Positions 39,226 through 49,321 of a stretch of 64,000 bases of DNA are shown one piece after another (position 1 is the stretch's first letter; each line of letters starts with the position of its first letter). A program made the position numbers and the translations under genes. The stretch is from Enterobacter hormaechei ATCC 49162 (GTDB lineage Bacteria > Pseudomonadota > Gammaproteobacteria > Enterobacterales > Enterobacteriaceae). The notes below the pieces were generated by a model, which was not told where the DNA came from, ran no database searches, and was given only the letters and a program-made list of their open reading frames with translations. The stretch lies in the NCBI RefSeq assembly GCF_001875655.1, contig NZ_MKEQ01000001.1:3596001-3660000 (forward strand), read 5' to 3'.

Positions 39226-40362
39226 ATGATGAAATCCAAAATGAAATTGATGCCATTATTGGTGTCTGTGACCTTGATGAGTGGTTGCACGGTCTTTCCC
39301 GGCAGCAATATGTCAACAATGGGCAAGGATGTGATTAAACAGCAGGATGCTGATTTTGATCTCGACAAAATGGTGAATGTTTATCCATTAACCCCACGTC
39401 TGGTAGAACAATTACGCCCACGTCCAAATGTTGCTCAGCCAAATATGTCTCTGGACCAGGAAATTGCCTCTTACCAGTACCGCGTAGGTCCGGGTGACGT
39501 CATTAACGTGACCGTCTGGGATCACCCGGAGCTGACCACGCCTGCGGGCCAGTACCGCAGCTCAAGCGACACCGGTAACTGGGTACAGTCCGATGGCACC
39601 ATGTTCTATCCCTACATTGGCAAAGTGCACGTCGCGGGCAAAACGCTTGCTGAAATCCGTAGTGATATTACCGGCCGCCTGGCGCAGTACATTGCTGACC
39701 CGCAGGTGGACGTTAATATCGCCGCGTTCCGATCCCAGAAAGCCTATATCTCTGGCCAGGTCAACAAATCCGGTCAGCAGGCGATCACCAACGTTCCGCT
39801 CACCGTGCTGGATGCGATCAATGCCGCAGGCGGCTTAACCGACGGCGCTGACTGGCGCAACGTGGTGTTGACCCACAACGGCAAAGAGCAGCGCATTTCG
39901 CTTCAGGCGCTGATGCAAAACGGTGACCTGACCCAGAACCGCCTGCTCTATCCGGGCGACATTCTGTATGTGCCGCGCAACGACGATCTGAAAGTGTTCG
40001 TGATGGGTGAAGTGAAGAAACAGAGCACCCTCAAGATGGACTTCAGCGGTATGACCCTGACCGAAGCGCTGGGCAATGCGGAAGGCATCGACCTGACCGC
40101 CTCCAACGCCAGCGGCATCTTCGTGATCCGTCCTATCAAAGGCGAGAACGCGAAGGGCAAGATTGCCAACATCTACCAGCTGGATATGTCCGACGCGACA
40201 TCGCTGGTCATGGCAACGTCGTTCCGTCTCCAGCCGTACGATGTGGTCTATGTTACCACCGCACCGGTTGCCCGCTGGAACCGTCTGATCAACCAGTTGC
40301 TGCCTACCATCAGTGGCGTTCGCTACATGACGGATACGGCGAGCGACGTTCATAACTGGTAA
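39226..40362 (+). CDS. wza: outer-membrane polysaccharide export lipoprotein Wza
   Basis: 378 residues. Type II signal peptide with lipobox LMSGC, Cys at 21. The mature protein has the Poly_export domain ([20 protein letters not shown] near residue 84) and SLBB domains, ending in an amphipathic helix that forms the octameric alpha-barrel pore. Carries colanic acid across the outer membrane with Wzc. First gene of the operon, 6 bp before wzb. Confidence 0.97.
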   Translation: MMKSKMKLMPLLVSVTLMSGCTVFPGSNMSTMGKDVIKQQDADFDLDKMVNVYPLTPRLVEQLRPRPNVAQPNMSLDQEIASYQYRVGPGDVINVTVWDHPELTTPAGQYRSSSDTGNWVQSDGTMFYPYIGKVHVAGKTLAEIRSDITGRLAQYIADPQVDVNIAAFRSQKAYISGQVNKSGQQAITNVPLTVLDAINAAGGLTDGADWRNVVLTHNGKEQRISLQALMQNGDLTQNRLLYPGDILYVPRNDDLKVFVMGEVKKQSTLKMDFSGMTLTEALGNAEGIDLTASNASGIFVIRPIKGENAKGKIANIYQLDMSDATSLVMATSFRLQPYDVVYVTTAPVARWNRLINQLLPTISGVRYMTDTASDVHNW

Positions 40363-40368
40363 GCCGCG

Positions 40369-40812
40369 ATGTTTAACAAAATTCTGGTGGTGTGTGTGGG
40401 GAACATTTGCCGTTCCCCCACGGCTGAAAGGCTGCTGAAAAATTACCAGCCTGCGTTAACGGTCGACTCCGCAGGGCTGGGCGCGCTCGTGGGAAAAGGT
40501 GCCGACGAACGTGCCGCAAGCGTTGCCCTTGAGCATAACCTCTCACTCGACGGGCACGTTGCCCGTCAGGTCTCTGGCCGGATGTGCCGGGAATATGACC
40601 TGATCCTCGCGATGGAAAAACGCCACATTCACGCGCTGTGCGATATCGCACCGGAGATGCGCGGCAAGGTGATGCTGTTTGGTCACTGGGATGGCGAGCG
40701 CGAAATTCCCGATCCGTATCGCAAGAGCCGCGAGGCCTTTGAGGCGGTATACACCTTACTAGACCAGTCTGCCCGTCAGTGGGCGCAGGCACTGAAAGCT
40801 CAGCAGGGATAA
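40369..40812 (+). CDS. wzb: low molecular weight protein-tyrosine phosphatase Wzb
   Basis: Dephosphorylates the Wzc tyrosine tail, which allows cycling of the export complex. 147 residues. Active-site loop CVGNICRS at residues 9-16 (nucleophile Cys9, Arg15) and general acid in DPYRKS (Asp115). Cytosolic. Wzc starts 2 bp after its stop codon. Confidence 0.97.
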   Translation: MFNKILVVCVGNICRSPTAERLLKNYQPALTVDSAGLGALVGKGADERAASVALEHNLSLDGHVARQVSGRMCREYDLILAMEKRHIHALCDIAPEMRGKVMLFGHWDGEREIPDPYRKSREAFEAVYTLLDQSARQWAQALKAQQG

Positions 40813-40814
40813 CA

Positions 40815-42977
40815 ATGACAGAAAAAACAAGACCTTCTGCCGCCCCGACGTCGGGCAGTGATGAAATCGATATCGGTCGCCTGGTCGGGACCGTTATTGA
40901 AGCGAAATGGTGGGTGCTGGGTATTACCGCCATCTTTGCCGTGGCGGCGATCGTTTATACGCTGTTCGCGACGCCTATTTACAGCGCCGACGCGCTGGTG
41001 CAGATCGAACAAAATACCGGAAACTCACTGGTTCAGGATATCGGCTCGGCGCTGGCCAACAAGCCGCCAGCATCGGAAGCCGAAATTCAGCTGATCCAGT
41101 CGCGCCTGGTACTGGGCAAAACGGTTCACGATCTGGGGCTGGATATTGCGGTCACCAAAAACACCTTCCCGGTGTTTGGCGCTGGCTGGGATCGCCTGAT
41201 GGGGCGCAGTAACGATACGGTAAAAGTGACCGACTTTGTGATCCCCAAAGGGGCAGGGGACCAAACCTTTACCCTGACCGTGCTGGGACCAAAACAGTAT
41301 CAGCTGACCAGCGACGCGGGCTTCAGCGCGCGCGGCGAAGTGGGGCAGATGCTGACCAAAGAGGGCGTCAGCATCAAGGTCAGCGCTATTCAGGCGCATG
41401 AGGGCGGGGAGTTTACGGTCACTAAATTCTCGACGCTCGGGATGATCAACAACCTGCAAAATAACCTGACCGTCACCGAAAACGGCAAGGATACCGGCGT
41501 TCTGAGCATGACCTTCACCGGTGAAGACAAGGATCAGATCCGCGACATCCTGAACAGCATCACCCGCAACTATCTGGAACAGAACGTTGAGCGTAAGTCT
41601 GCGGAAGCCGCGAAAAGCCTGGCGTTCCTCAGTAAGCAACTGCCGGAGGTGCGCGCCCGTCTGGATGACGCTGAGAACAAGCTGAACGCGTACCGTCAGG
41701 ACAAGGATTCCGTCGACCTGCCGCTGGAGGCGAAATCGGTTCTCGATTCCATGGTGAATATTGATGCGCAGCTGAACGAGCTGACCTTCAAAGAGGCGGA
41801 GATTTCCAAGCTCTATACCAAACGTCACCCGGCGTACCGCACGTTGCTGGAAAAACGTCGTACCCTGGAAGAAGAGAAGGCGAAGCTGAATGACCGCGTG
41901 ACCGCGATGCCGAAGACGCAGCAGGAAATTGTTCGCCTGACGCGTGATGTGGAATCCGGCCAGCAGGTTTACATGCAACTGCTGAACAAACAGCAGGAGC
42001 TGAAAATCACCGAAGCCAGCACCGTCGGCGACGTGCGTATCGTTGACCCGGCCATTACCCAGCCGGGCGTGCTGAAGCCGAAGAAAGCGCTGATTATCCT
42101 CGGCAGCATTATTCTCGGCCTGATGCTCTCTATCGTCGGCGTGCTGTTGCGCTCGCTGTTCAACCGCGGTATCGAAAGCCCGCAGGTGCTGGAAGAGAAC
42201 GGTATCAGCGTATACGCCAGCATCCCGCTTTCAGAGTGGCAGAAGTCCCGTGACAGCGTGAAAACCATCAAGGGCGTCAAACGTTACAAACAGAGCCAGC
42301 TGCTGGCCGTGGGTAATCCGACCGACCTGGCGATTGAAGCGGTGCGCAGCCTGCGTACCAGCCTCCACTTCGCCATGATGCAGGCCAAAAACAACGTCCT
42401 GATGATGACCGGCGTCAGCCCGTCAATCGGTAAAACCTTCGTCTGTGCCAACCTGGCGGCGGTGGTGAGCCAGACCAACAAGCGCGTGCTGCTGATCGAC
42501 TGTGACATGCGTAAGGGCTACACCCATGAGCTGCTGGGCACCAACAACGTTAACGGTCTGTCGGAAATCCTGCTCGGTAAAGGGGAAATCAGCGAAAGCG
42601 CCAAGCCGACCTCGATTCCGAAATTTGACCTGATCCCGCGTGGCCAGGTGCCGCCGAACCCGTCTGAACTGCTGATGAGCGAGCGCTTCACGCAGCTGAT
42701 TGAGTGGGCGAGCAAAAACTACGACCTGGTGCTGATCGATACCCCGCCAATTCTGGCCGTCACTGACGCTGCCGTGGTGGGACGTCATGCAGGCACCACG
42801 CTGATGGTCGCACGCTATGCGGTGAACACCCTGAAGGAAGTGGAAACCAGCCTGAGCCGCTTCGAGCAGAACGGGATTGAGGTGAAGGGGGTCATTCTGA
42901 ACTCCATCTTCCGCCGCGCGACCGGGTATCAGGATTACGGCTACTACGAGTACGAATACAAGTCTGACTCTAAATAA
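40815..42977 (+). CDS. wzc: colanic acid tyrosine autokinase Wzc
   Basis: 720 residues from the ATG at 40815, the E. coli length; an upstream ATG at 40779 would overlap wzb and is rejected. Wzz-like periplasmic domain between helices near 30-52 and 425-447, then the cytosolic kinase: Walker A GVSPSIGKT near 534, Walker A' LLIDCDMR near 558, LVLIDTPP near 639, and a C-terminal tyrosine cluster (YQDYGYYEYEYK). Controls polymerisation and export with Wza. Confidence 0.97.
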   Translation: MTEKTRPSAAPTSGSDEIDIGRLVGTVIEAKWWVLGITAIFAVAAIVYTLFATPIYSADALVQIEQNTGNSLVQDIGSALANKPPASEAEIQLIQSRLVLGKTVHDLGLDIAVTKNTFPVFGAGWDRLMGRSNDTVKVTDFVIPKGAGDQTFTLTVLGPKQYQLTSDAGFSARGEVGQMLTKEGVSIKVSAIQAHEGGEFTVTKFSTLGMINNLQNNLTVTENGKDTGVLSMTFTGEDKDQIRDILNSITRNYLEQNVERKSAEAAKSLAFLSKQLPEVRARLDDAENKLNAYRQDKDSVDLPLEAKSVLDSMVNIDAQLNELTFKEAEISKLYTKRHPAYRTLLEKRRTLEEEKAKLNDRVTAMPKTQQEIVRLTRDVESGQQVYMQLLNKQQELKITEASTVGDVRIVDPAITQPGVLKPKKALIILGSIILGLMLSIVGVLLRSLFNRGIESPQVLEENGISVYASIPLSEWQKSRDSVKTIKGVKRYKQSQLLAVGNPTDLAIEAVRSLRTSLHFAMMQAKNNVLMMTGVSPSIGKTFVCANLAAVVSQTNKRVLLIDCDMRKGYTHELLGTNNVNGLSEILLGKGEISESAKPTSIPKFDLIPRGQVPPNPSELLMSERFTQLIEWASKNYDLVLIDTPPILAVTDAAVVGRHAGTTLMVARYAVNTLKEVETSLSRFEQNGIEVKGVILNSIFRRATGYQDYGYYEYEYKSDSK

Positions 42978-42994
42978 CAAAACACACCCCACAC

Positions 42995-43087
42995 CCCTCA
43001 CCCTAACCCTCTCCCCAAAGGGGAGAGGGGACTGACTGGTGCGGTCTTTCACCCTCTCCCCTCCGGGCAGAGGGCCGGGGTGAGGGG
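42995..43087. repeat. two palindromic repeats inside the colanic acid operon (wzc-wcaA gap)
   Basis: Unit one is CCCCTCACCCTAACCCTCTC with its complement GGGGAGAGGGG (42995-43030); a linker ACTGACTGGTGCGGTCTTTC; unit two CACCCTCTCCCCTCCGGGCA to GGGGTGAGGGG (43050-43087). Linker plus unit reappears in inverted orientation at 55000-55066. Such pairs often block exonucleases or attenuate transcription. Confidence 0.85.
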
Positions 43088-43099
43088 CAGGAGGAATAC

Positions 43100-43942
43100 A
43101 TGAGCACACAACGCCCTTTGATTTCTATCTATATGCCGACATGGAATCGTCAGCAACTGGCGATCCGCGCGATTAAATCGGTCCTGCGTCAGGATTACGA
43201 TAACTGGGAACTGATTATCGTGGATGACTGTTCCTCCTCTTACGAACAACTGCAAAAGTTTGTTGAAGACCTGAACGACCCGCGCGTGGTGTACACCCAC
43301 AACGCCATCAACTCCGGGGCGTGTGCGGTGCGCAACCAGGCGATTATGCAGGCGAAAGGGCAGTATCTGACCGGTATCGACGACGATGACGAATGGACGC
43401 CAAACCGTCTGTCGATCTTCCTGTCGCACAAAGCGCAGCTGGTGACTCACGCGTTTCTGTATGCCAACGACTATGTCTGCCAGGGCGAGGTCTATTCGCA
43501 GCCCGCCAGTCTGCCGCTGTATCCGAAATCACCCTATTCCCGCCGCCTGTTCTACAAGCGCAACATTATCGGTAATCAGGTGTTTACCTGGGCATGGCGC
43601 TTTAAGGAGTGCCTGTTCGATACCGAGCTGAAGGCGGCGCAGGATTACGACATCTTCCTGCGGATGGTGGTGGAGTACGGCGAGCCGTGGAAGGTGGAAG
43701 AGGCCACGCAGATCCTGCATATCAATCACGGGGAGATGCAAATCACCTCGTCACCGAAGAAATTCTCGGGCTACTTCCATTTTTACCGCAAGCATAAGGA
43801 CAAGTTCGACCGTGCCAGCCGCAAGTATCAGCTCTTTACCCTGTATCAGATCCGCAACAAGCGCATGAACTGGCGCACGCTGCTGACGCTGCTGTCGGTA
43901 CGTAACGGCAAGCGTCTGGCTGACGGGCTTCGGGGGAAATAA
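43100..43942 (+). CDS. wcaA: colanic acid glycosyltransferase WcaA
   Basis: 280 residues, GT2 family, GT-A fold. ISIYMPTWNRQQLAIRAIKS at the N-terminus and the metal-binding cluster GIDDDDEWT near residue 92; ED-type acceptor region near AAQDYDIFLRM. Cytosolic or membrane-associated; adds one sugar of the repeat unit. GGAGGA lies 7 nt before the ATG. Stop and wcaB start overlap by one base. Confidence 0.95.
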   Translation: MSTQRPLISIYMPTWNRQQLAIRAIKSVLRQDYDNWELIIVDDCSSSYEQLQKFVEDLNDPRVVYTHNAINSGACAVRNQAIMQAKGQYLTGIDDDDEWTPNRLSIFLSHKAQLVTHAFLYANDYVCQGEVYSQPASLPLYPKSPYSRRLFYKRNIIGNQVFTWAWRFKECLFDTELKAAQDYDIFLRMVVEYGEPWKVEEATQILHINHGEMQITSSPKKFSGYFHFYRKHKDKFDRASRKYQLFTLYQIRNKRMNWRTLLTLLSVRNGKRLADGLRGK

Positions 43943-44433
43943 TGTTTCTGGAAGATTGCCGCGCTAACAGCTGGAGCCTGCGCCCGTGCTGCATGGTTCT
44001 GGCCTACCGTATTGCGCACTTTTGCTCCGTGTGGCGCAAAAAAAATGTACTGAACAATATCTGGGCCGCACCGGTGCTGGTGCTGTATCGCATCATCACC
44101 GAATGCTTTTTTGGCTATGAAATTCAGGCCGCTGCCACCATTGGCCGCCGCTTTACCATTCATCACGGCTATGCAGTGGTCATCAACAAGTTCGTCGTCG
44201 CGGGTGATGATTTCACCATTCGCCACGGGGTGACAATCGGCAACCGTGGGCCAGACAGCCTGGCCTGTCCGGTAATTGGCAATAACGTCGAGCTGGGCGC
44301 CAACGTGGTGATGATCGGGGAGATTACCGTGGGCAATAACGTGACGATTGGCGCAGGCAGCGTGGTGCTGGACAGCATTCCGGACAACGCGCTGGTGGTG
44401 GGCGAGAAAGCCCGCGTGAAGGTGATTAAATGA
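43942..44433 (+). CDS. wcaB: colanic acid acetyltransferase WcaB
   Basis: 163 residues, hexapeptide-repeat (left-handed beta-helix) acyltransferase of the CysE/LacA class. Repeat turns such as IGNNVELGANVVMIGEITVG near residues 112-131 and catalytic His in FTIHHGYAVV near 75. O-acetylates a sugar of colanic acid. Overlaps wcaA by 1 bp and wcaC by 4 bp. Confidence 0.94.
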   Translation: MFLEDCRANSWSLRPCCMVLAYRIAHFCSVWRKKNVLNNIWAAPVLVLYRIITECFFGYEIQAAATIGRRFTIHHGYAVVINKFVVAGDDFTIRHGVTIGNRGPDSLACPVIGNNVELGANVVMIGEITVGNNVTIGAGSVVLDSIPDNALVVGEKARVKVIK

Positions 44434-45647
44434 ACATTCTGCAATTTAACGTGCGCCTCGCAGAGGGCGGGGCGGCAGGCGTGGCGCTGGATCTGCACCA
44501 GCGTGCGCTGCAAAAAGGACTCCAGTCGCGCTTTGTTTACGGTTACGGCAAGGGCGGCAAGAAAAGCGTCAGCCATGATAACTATCCGCAGGTGCTGAAA
44601 CAGACGCCACGTCTGACCTCCATTGCCAATACTGCGCTGTTCCGCCTGTTTAACCGCGATCTGTTCGGCAACCTGAATAATCTCTACCGCACCGTCACCC
44701 GCACCAGCGGGCCGGTTGTGCTGCACTTTCACGTGCTGCACAGCTACTGGCTGAATCTGGACGAGGTGGTGGCGTTTTGTGGCAAGGTGAAGGCGCACAA
44801 GCCGGACACCCGATTCGTCTGGACGCTGCACGACCACTGGAGCGTGACCGGACGTTGCGCTTTTACCGACGGCTGCGAGGGCTGGAAAGATAATTGCCAG
44901 AAATGCCCGACATTAAGCAACTACCCGCCGGTGAAGATCGATCGTGCGCATCAGCTGGTTGAGGGTAAGCGTCAGCTGTTCCGCGACATGCTCTCGCTCG
45001 GCTGCACCTTTATCTCCCCAAGCCAGCACGTGGCGGATGCTTTTAATAGCCTGTACGGAGCAGGGCGCTGCCAGATCATTAACAACGGTATTGATGTGGC
45101 GACGGAAGCGATCCTGGCCGAACTGACGCCCGTGGCCGTGACCGTCGGTAAGCCGAAAATTGCGGTCGTCGCCCATGACCTGCGCTACGACGGCAAAACC
45201 AATCAACAGCTGGTGCGCGACATGATGGCGCTCGGTGACAGGATTGAACTGCATACCTTCGGCAAATTCTCGCCATTCGAAGGCGCTAACGTGGTGAACC
45301 ATGGGTTTGAAACCGACAAGCGCAAGCTGATGAGCGCGCTCAACGGTATGGACGCGCTGGTGTTCAGCTCCCGCGTGGACAACTACCCGCTGATCCTGTG
45401 CGAAGCGCTATCCATTGGCGTGCCGGTCATTGCCACCCACAGCGACGCGGCGCGTGAAGTGCTGGAGAAATCGGGCGGTAAAACCTTCGCTGAAAACGAG
45501 GTGCTGCCGCTGGTGCAGTTGCCGAAGGCCGATATCGCGCAGGCTGTTTTTGGCACGGACCTGGAATCGTTCCGCAACCGCAGCCGCAAGGCCTACAGTG
45601 GACAACAGATGCTGGAGGAGTATGTCTCGTTCTATCAGAATCTGTAG
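44430..45647 (+). CDS. wcaC: colanic acid glycosyltransferase WcaC
   Basis: 405 residues, GT4 family with the GT-B fold. N-terminal glycine-rich acceptor site (AEGGAAGVALDLHQ) and the C-terminal donor motif YPLILCEALSIGVPVIAT near residues 314-331. A cysteine cluster FTDGCEGWKDNCQKCP near 150 is typical of WcaC. Its last 26 bp overlap wcaD in another frame. Confidence 0.94.
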   Translation: MNILQFNVRLAEGGAAGVALDLHQRALQKGLQSRFVYGYGKGGKKSVSHDNYPQVLKQTPRLTSIANTALFRLFNRDLFGNLNNLYRTVTRTSGPVVLHFHVLHSYWLNLDEVVAFCGKVKAHKPDTRFVWTLHDHWSVTGRCAFTDGCEGWKDNCQKCPTLSNYPPVKIDRAHQLVEGKRQLFRDMLSLGCTFISPSQHVADAFNSLYGAGRCQIINNGIDVATEAILAELTPVAVTVGKPKIAVVAHDLRYDGKTNQQLVRDMMALGDRIELHTFGKFSPFEGANVVNHGFETDKRKLMSALNGMDALVFSSRVDNYPLILCEALSIGVPVIATHSDAAREVLEKSGGKTFAENEVLPLVQLPKADIAQAVFGTDLESFRNRSRKAYSGQQMLEEYVSFYQNL

Positions 45648-46842
45648 TTATCTGCTGCTGCCGCTGATCTACCTGCTGGTCAACGTCAAGATTGCCCAGC
45701 TCGGCGAAAGCTTCCCGATTACCATCGTCACCTTCCTGCCGGTTCTGCTGTTGCTGTACGTTGACAAGCTTAACCTCAAAAAGCTGATGATTGCGCTGGG
45801 CCTCGGGTTTGGTCTGACGGCATTTAACTACATCTTTGGTCAGTCGCTGGACGCCAGCAAATATGTCACCTCCACCATGCTGTTTGTTTATATCGTTATC
45901 ATTATTGGCATGGTGTGGAGTATTCGCTTTAAAACTATTTCACCGCACAATTATAGGAAAATCCTTAGGTTCTTTTATATTGTCGTCGGGCTGATTGTTA
46001 TGCTCGCGGCCATGGAGATGGCGCAAATTATTCTCACCGGCGGCAGTAGCCTGATGGAAATAATTTCGAAATATCTTATATACAGTAACAGCTATGTACT
46101 GAACTTCATTAAGTTTGGTGGCAAGCGTACAACGGCGCTCTATTTTGAACCGGCATTTTTCGCTCTGGCGTTAATCTCAATTTGGCTCAGCATCAAACAG
46201 TTCGGTATCAAAACCCCCAAGACCGATGCTATGATTCTTGCAGGAATCGTTCTGTCAGGGTCGTTCTCCGGGGTAATGACGTTTATTCTGTTTTACCTGC
46301 TGGAGTGGGCGTTCCAGTACCTGAACAAAGAGGCGATTAAGAAAAAACTGCCGCTGGCGATAATCTCTCTGACGGTATTTTTAGTGGGCGTAATATTTGC
46401 TTTTCCGTACATTTCTGAACGCCTGGGTGATTTGGGAACGGAAGGTTCGTCGTCCTATTATCGCATCATTGGTCCCCTGGTGATGGTGGGTTATTCCTTA
46501 ACCCATATTGATGGCGTAGTAAGATTTGGCTCACTTTACGAATATGTTGCATCATTCGGAATCTTTAACGGTGCGGATGTCGGTAAAACCATAGACAATG
46601 GTCTGTATCTGTTAATTATTTATTTTTCCTGGTTCGCCGTACTGTTGACACTGTGGTATCTGTTTAAAGTTTTCAAAATGATGATTAACGCGTTTGGTGA
46701 TAACCAGAACTTTCGCGTTCAGCTTTATCTGTTTACGCCGGTGTCGCTGTTTTTTACCGGGTCAATATTTAGCCCGGAATATGCGTTCTTAATTGTATGT
46801 CCGTTTATTTTGCGCAAAGCGCTAAATATTACGCGGGCATGA
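45622..46842 (+). CDS. wcaD: colanic acid polymerase WcaD (Wzy type)
   Basis: 406 residues beginning MSRSIRICSYLLLPLIYLLV; GGAGGAG lies 5 bp before this ATG. The longer frame starting at 45415 lies within wcaC and is rejected. About 10-12 membrane helices and a large periplasmic loop (SERLGDLGTEGSSSYYRI). Joins colanic acid repeat units in the periplasm. Base composition is visibly more AT-rich than its neighbours, as is usual for Wzy genes. Confidence 0.94.
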   Translation: MSRSIRICSYLLLPLIYLLVNVKIAQLGESFPITIVTFLPVLLLLYVDKLNLKKLMIALGLGFGLTAFNYIFGQSLDASKYVTSTMLFVYIVIIIGMVWSIRFKTISPHNYRKILRFFYIVVGLIVMLAAMEMAQIILTGGSSLMEIISKYLIYSNSYVLNFIKFGGKRTTALYFEPAFFALALISIWLSIKQFGIKTPKTDAMILAGIVLSGSFSGVMTFILFYLLEWAFQYLNKEAIKKKLPLAIISLTVFLVGVIFAFPYISERLGDLGTEGSSSYYRIIGPLVMVGYSLTHIDGVVRFGSLYEYVASFGIFNGADVGKTIDNGLYLLIIYFSWFAVLLTLWYLFKVFKMMINAFGDNQNFRVQLYLFTPVSLFFTGSIFSPEYAFLIVCPFILRKALNITRA

Positions 46843-46858
46843 CGAAATGAGGTGATTT

Positions 46859-47605
46859 ATGTTTCTTAGCGTCATTACTGTCGCCTTTCGTAACTACGAA
46901 GGGGTGGTAAAAACCTGGCGCTCGCTGCGCAATCTGGCGCGCGATCCAAGCCTCACCTTTGAGTGGATCGTGGTTGATGGCGGCTCGAACGACGGCACGG
47001 CGGAGTTCCTGGAAAAACTCAACGGTGAGTTCAACTTACGTTACATCAGCGAGAAAGATAAAGGCATTTACGATGCCATGAATAAAGGTATCAACATGGC
47101 GCAGGGGCGTTACGCCATCTTCCTTAATTCCGGCGATGTGTTCCATGAAGATGTGGCCCTGTTTGCCCGCCAGCTGGCGCGCCAGAAAGAAGATGCCATG
47201 TTTATCGGTGATGCGCTTCTGGATTTCGGTGAGGGGAAAAAAGTGCTGCGCGGCGCGAAACCAGGCTGGTATATCTACCACAGCCTGCCTGCCAGCCATC
47301 AGGCTATTTTCTTCCCGATGAGCGGCCTGAAAAAACAACCTTACGATTTACGCTATAAAGTGTCATCAGATTATGCCCTGGCCGCCAGTCTGTACAAATC
47401 TGGCTACCCGTTCCGTCGAATTAAAGGACTGGTCTCTGAATTTTCCATGGGCGGCGTGTCAACCTCGAATAATCTGGAACTGTGCCAGGATGCCAAAAAT
47501 GTGCAGCGTAAAATATTACGCGTGCCGGGGTTCTGGGCGGAATTATCTTATTTCTTACGTCTGAAAACGACGGGTAAAGCGAAAGCCTTATATAACAAAG
47601 CCTGA
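46859..47605 (+). CDS. wcaE: colanic acid glycosyltransferase WcaE
   Basis: 248 residues of the GT2 family. [17 protein letters not shown] near residues 38-54 and FLNSGDVF (DXD-like position) near 90 are the nucleotide-sugar motifs; [16 protein letters not shown] is highly characteristic. Adds fucose or another sugar to the growing lipid-linked unit. Confidence 0.95.
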   Translation: MFLSVITVAFRNYEGVVKTWRSLRNLARDPSLTFEWIVVDGGSNDGTAEFLEKLNGEFNLRYISEKDKGIYDAMNKGINMAQGRYAIFLNSGDVFHEDVALFARQLARQKEDAMFIGDALLDFGEGKKVLRGAKPGWYIYHSLPASHQAIFFPMSGLKKQPYDLRYKVSSDYALAASLYKSGYPFRRIKGLVSEFSMGGVSTSNNLELCQDAKNVQRKILRVPGFWAELSYFLRLKTTGKAKALYNKA

Positions 47606-47621
47606 GATATAAGGAAACGTA

Positions 47622-48176
47622 ATGCAGGAATTAAATGGATTCTCCGTGCCGAAAGGTTTTCGGGGTGGGAGCGGTATTAAAGTTCAATTGTGGTGGGCTG
47701 TACAGGCAACGTTATTTGCCTGGTCGCCGCAAATACTGTACCGCTGGCGCGCATTTTTACTGCGTCTGTTTGGCGCAAAAATAGGAAAAAACGTAGTCAT
47801 TCGTCCTTCGGTGAAAATTACCTATCCCTGGAAATTAACGCTTGGGGATTACGCCTGGGTAGGGGATGACGCGGTGTTATATACCCTGGGCGAGATTACG
47901 ATTGGCGCAAATTCGGTGGTCTCACAGAAATGTTATTTGTGCACCGGCAGCCACGATTTTATGAGTCAGCATTTTGATATTACCGCTTCGCCAATTGTGA
48001 TCGGCGAAAAATGCTGGCTGGCAACGGATGTCTTTGTTGCACCCGGTGTTTCTGTTGGCGATGGCACGGTAGTCGGTGCCCGCAGCAGCGTTTTTAAATC
48101 GCTACCGGCAAATACGGTTTGCCGTGGCAACCCCGCAGTGGTGATACGCGAACGCGTTGAAACTGAAAAACTTTGA
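47622..48176 (+). CDS. wcaF: colanic acid acetyltransferase WcaF
   Basis: 184 residues. Hexapeptide beta-helix in the middle and C-terminal half (GKNVVIRPSVKITYPWKLTL, GDGTVVGARSSVF); catalytic His in CTGSHDFMS near residue 109. O-acetylates the repeat unit. The N-terminal 40 residues are hydrophobic and probably hold it near the membrane. Confidence 0.94.
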   Translation: MQELNGFSVPKGFRGGSGIKVQLWWAVQATLFAWSPQILYRWRAFLLRLFGAKIGKNVVIRPSVKITYPWKLTLGDYAWVGDDAVLYTLGEITIGANSVVSQKCYLCTGSHDFMSQHFDITASPIVIGEKCWLATDVFVAPGVSVGDGTVVGARSSVFKSLPANTVCRGNPAVVIRERVETEKL

Positions 48177-48197
48177 TAAGTACAGAGGAATATAAAC

Positions 48198-49319
48198 ATG
48201 TCTAAAGTCGCTCTCATCACCGGCGTTACCGGACAAGATGGTTCTTACCTGGCAGAGTTGCTGCTGGAAAAAGGGTATGAAGTTCACGGTATTAAGCGTC
48301 GTGCCTCTTCATTCAACACCGAGCGTGTCGATCACATTTACCAGGATCCGCATGCGGCAAACCCGAAATTCCATCTGCATTACGGCGACCTGACCGATAC
48401 CTCCAACCTGACCCGCATCCTGCAAGAAGTGCAGCCGGATGAAGTGTACAACCTGGGCGCGATGAGCCACGTTGCGGTTTCCTTCGAGTCCCCGGAGTAC
48501 ACCGCTGACGTGGATGCGATGGGTACGCTGCGTCTGCTGGAAGCGATTCGCTTCCTCGGTCTTGAGAAGAAAACCCGCTTCTACCAGGCATCTACCTCTG
48601 AGCTGTACGGTCTGGTGCAGGAAATTCCGCAGAAAGAGACCACGCCGTTCTACCCACGTTCTCCGTACGCTGTGGCGAAACTGTACGCTTACTGGATCAC
48701 CGTGAACTACCGTGAATCCTACGGCATGTACGCCTGTAACGGCATTCTGTTCAACCACGAATCCCCGCGTCGCGGCGAAACCTTCGTAACCCGCAAAATC
48801 ACCCGCGCGATCGCCAACATCGCTCAGGGCCTGGAGTCTTGCCTGCACCTCGGCAACATGGATTCCCTGCGTGACTGGGGCCATGCAAAAGACTACGTGA
48901 AAATGCAGTGGATGATGTTGCAGCAGGAGCAGCCAGAAGACTTCGTGATTGCGACCGGCGTGCAGTACTCCGTGCGTCAGTTCGTTGAGATGGCCGCGGC
49001 ACAGCTGGGCATCAAACTGCGCTTCGAAGGCACCGGCGTGGAAGAGAAGGGTATCGTTGTTTCCGTGACCGGCCACGATGCACCGGGCGTGAAGCCAGGC
49101 GACGTGATTGTCCAGGTTGATCCGCGTTACTTCCGTCCTGCTGAAGTGGAAACCCTGCTGGGCGACCCAACCAAAGCGCACGAAAAACTGGGCTGGAAAC
49201 CAGAAACCACCCTGCAAGAAATGGTATCCGAGATGGTGGCCAAAGATCTTGAAGCAGCGAAAAAACACTCCCTGCTTAAGTCTCATGGCTACGAGGTTGC
49301 CATCGCGCTGGAGTCCTGA
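48198..49319 (+). CDS. gmd: GDP-mannose 4,6-dehydratase
   Basis: First step from GDP-mannose to GDP-L-fucose. 373 residues, the E. coli length. NADP-binding [20 protein letters not shown] near residues 8-27 and the catalytic YAVAK (Tyr near 156, Lys near 160) with the preceding STSELYG. Extended SDR family. fcl follows after 2 bp. Confidence 0.97.
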   Translation: MSKVALITGVTGQDGSYLAELLLEKGYEVHGIKRRASSFNTERVDHIYQDPHAANPKFHLHYGDLTDTSNLTRILQEVQPDEVYNLGAMSHVAVSFESPEYTADVDAMGTLRLLEAIRFLGLEKKTRFYQASTSELYGLVQEIPQKETTPFYPRSPYAVAKLYAYWITVNYRESYGMYACNGILFNHESPRRGETFVTRKITRAIANIAQGLESCLHLGNMDSLRDWGHAKDYVKMQWMMLQQEQPEDFVIATGVQYSVRQFVEMAAAQLGIKLRFEGTGVEEKGIVVSVTGHDAPGVKPGDVIVQVDPRYFRPAEVETLLGDPTKAHEKLGWKPETTLQEMVSEMVAKDLEAAKKHSLLKSHGYEVAIALES

Positions 49320-49321
49320 GA

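Noticed and set aside
45415..45621. 69-codon N-terminal extension of WcaD
   Set aside because: Lies inside wcaC in another frame; the ATG at 45622 has GGAGGAG and the expected N-terminus.
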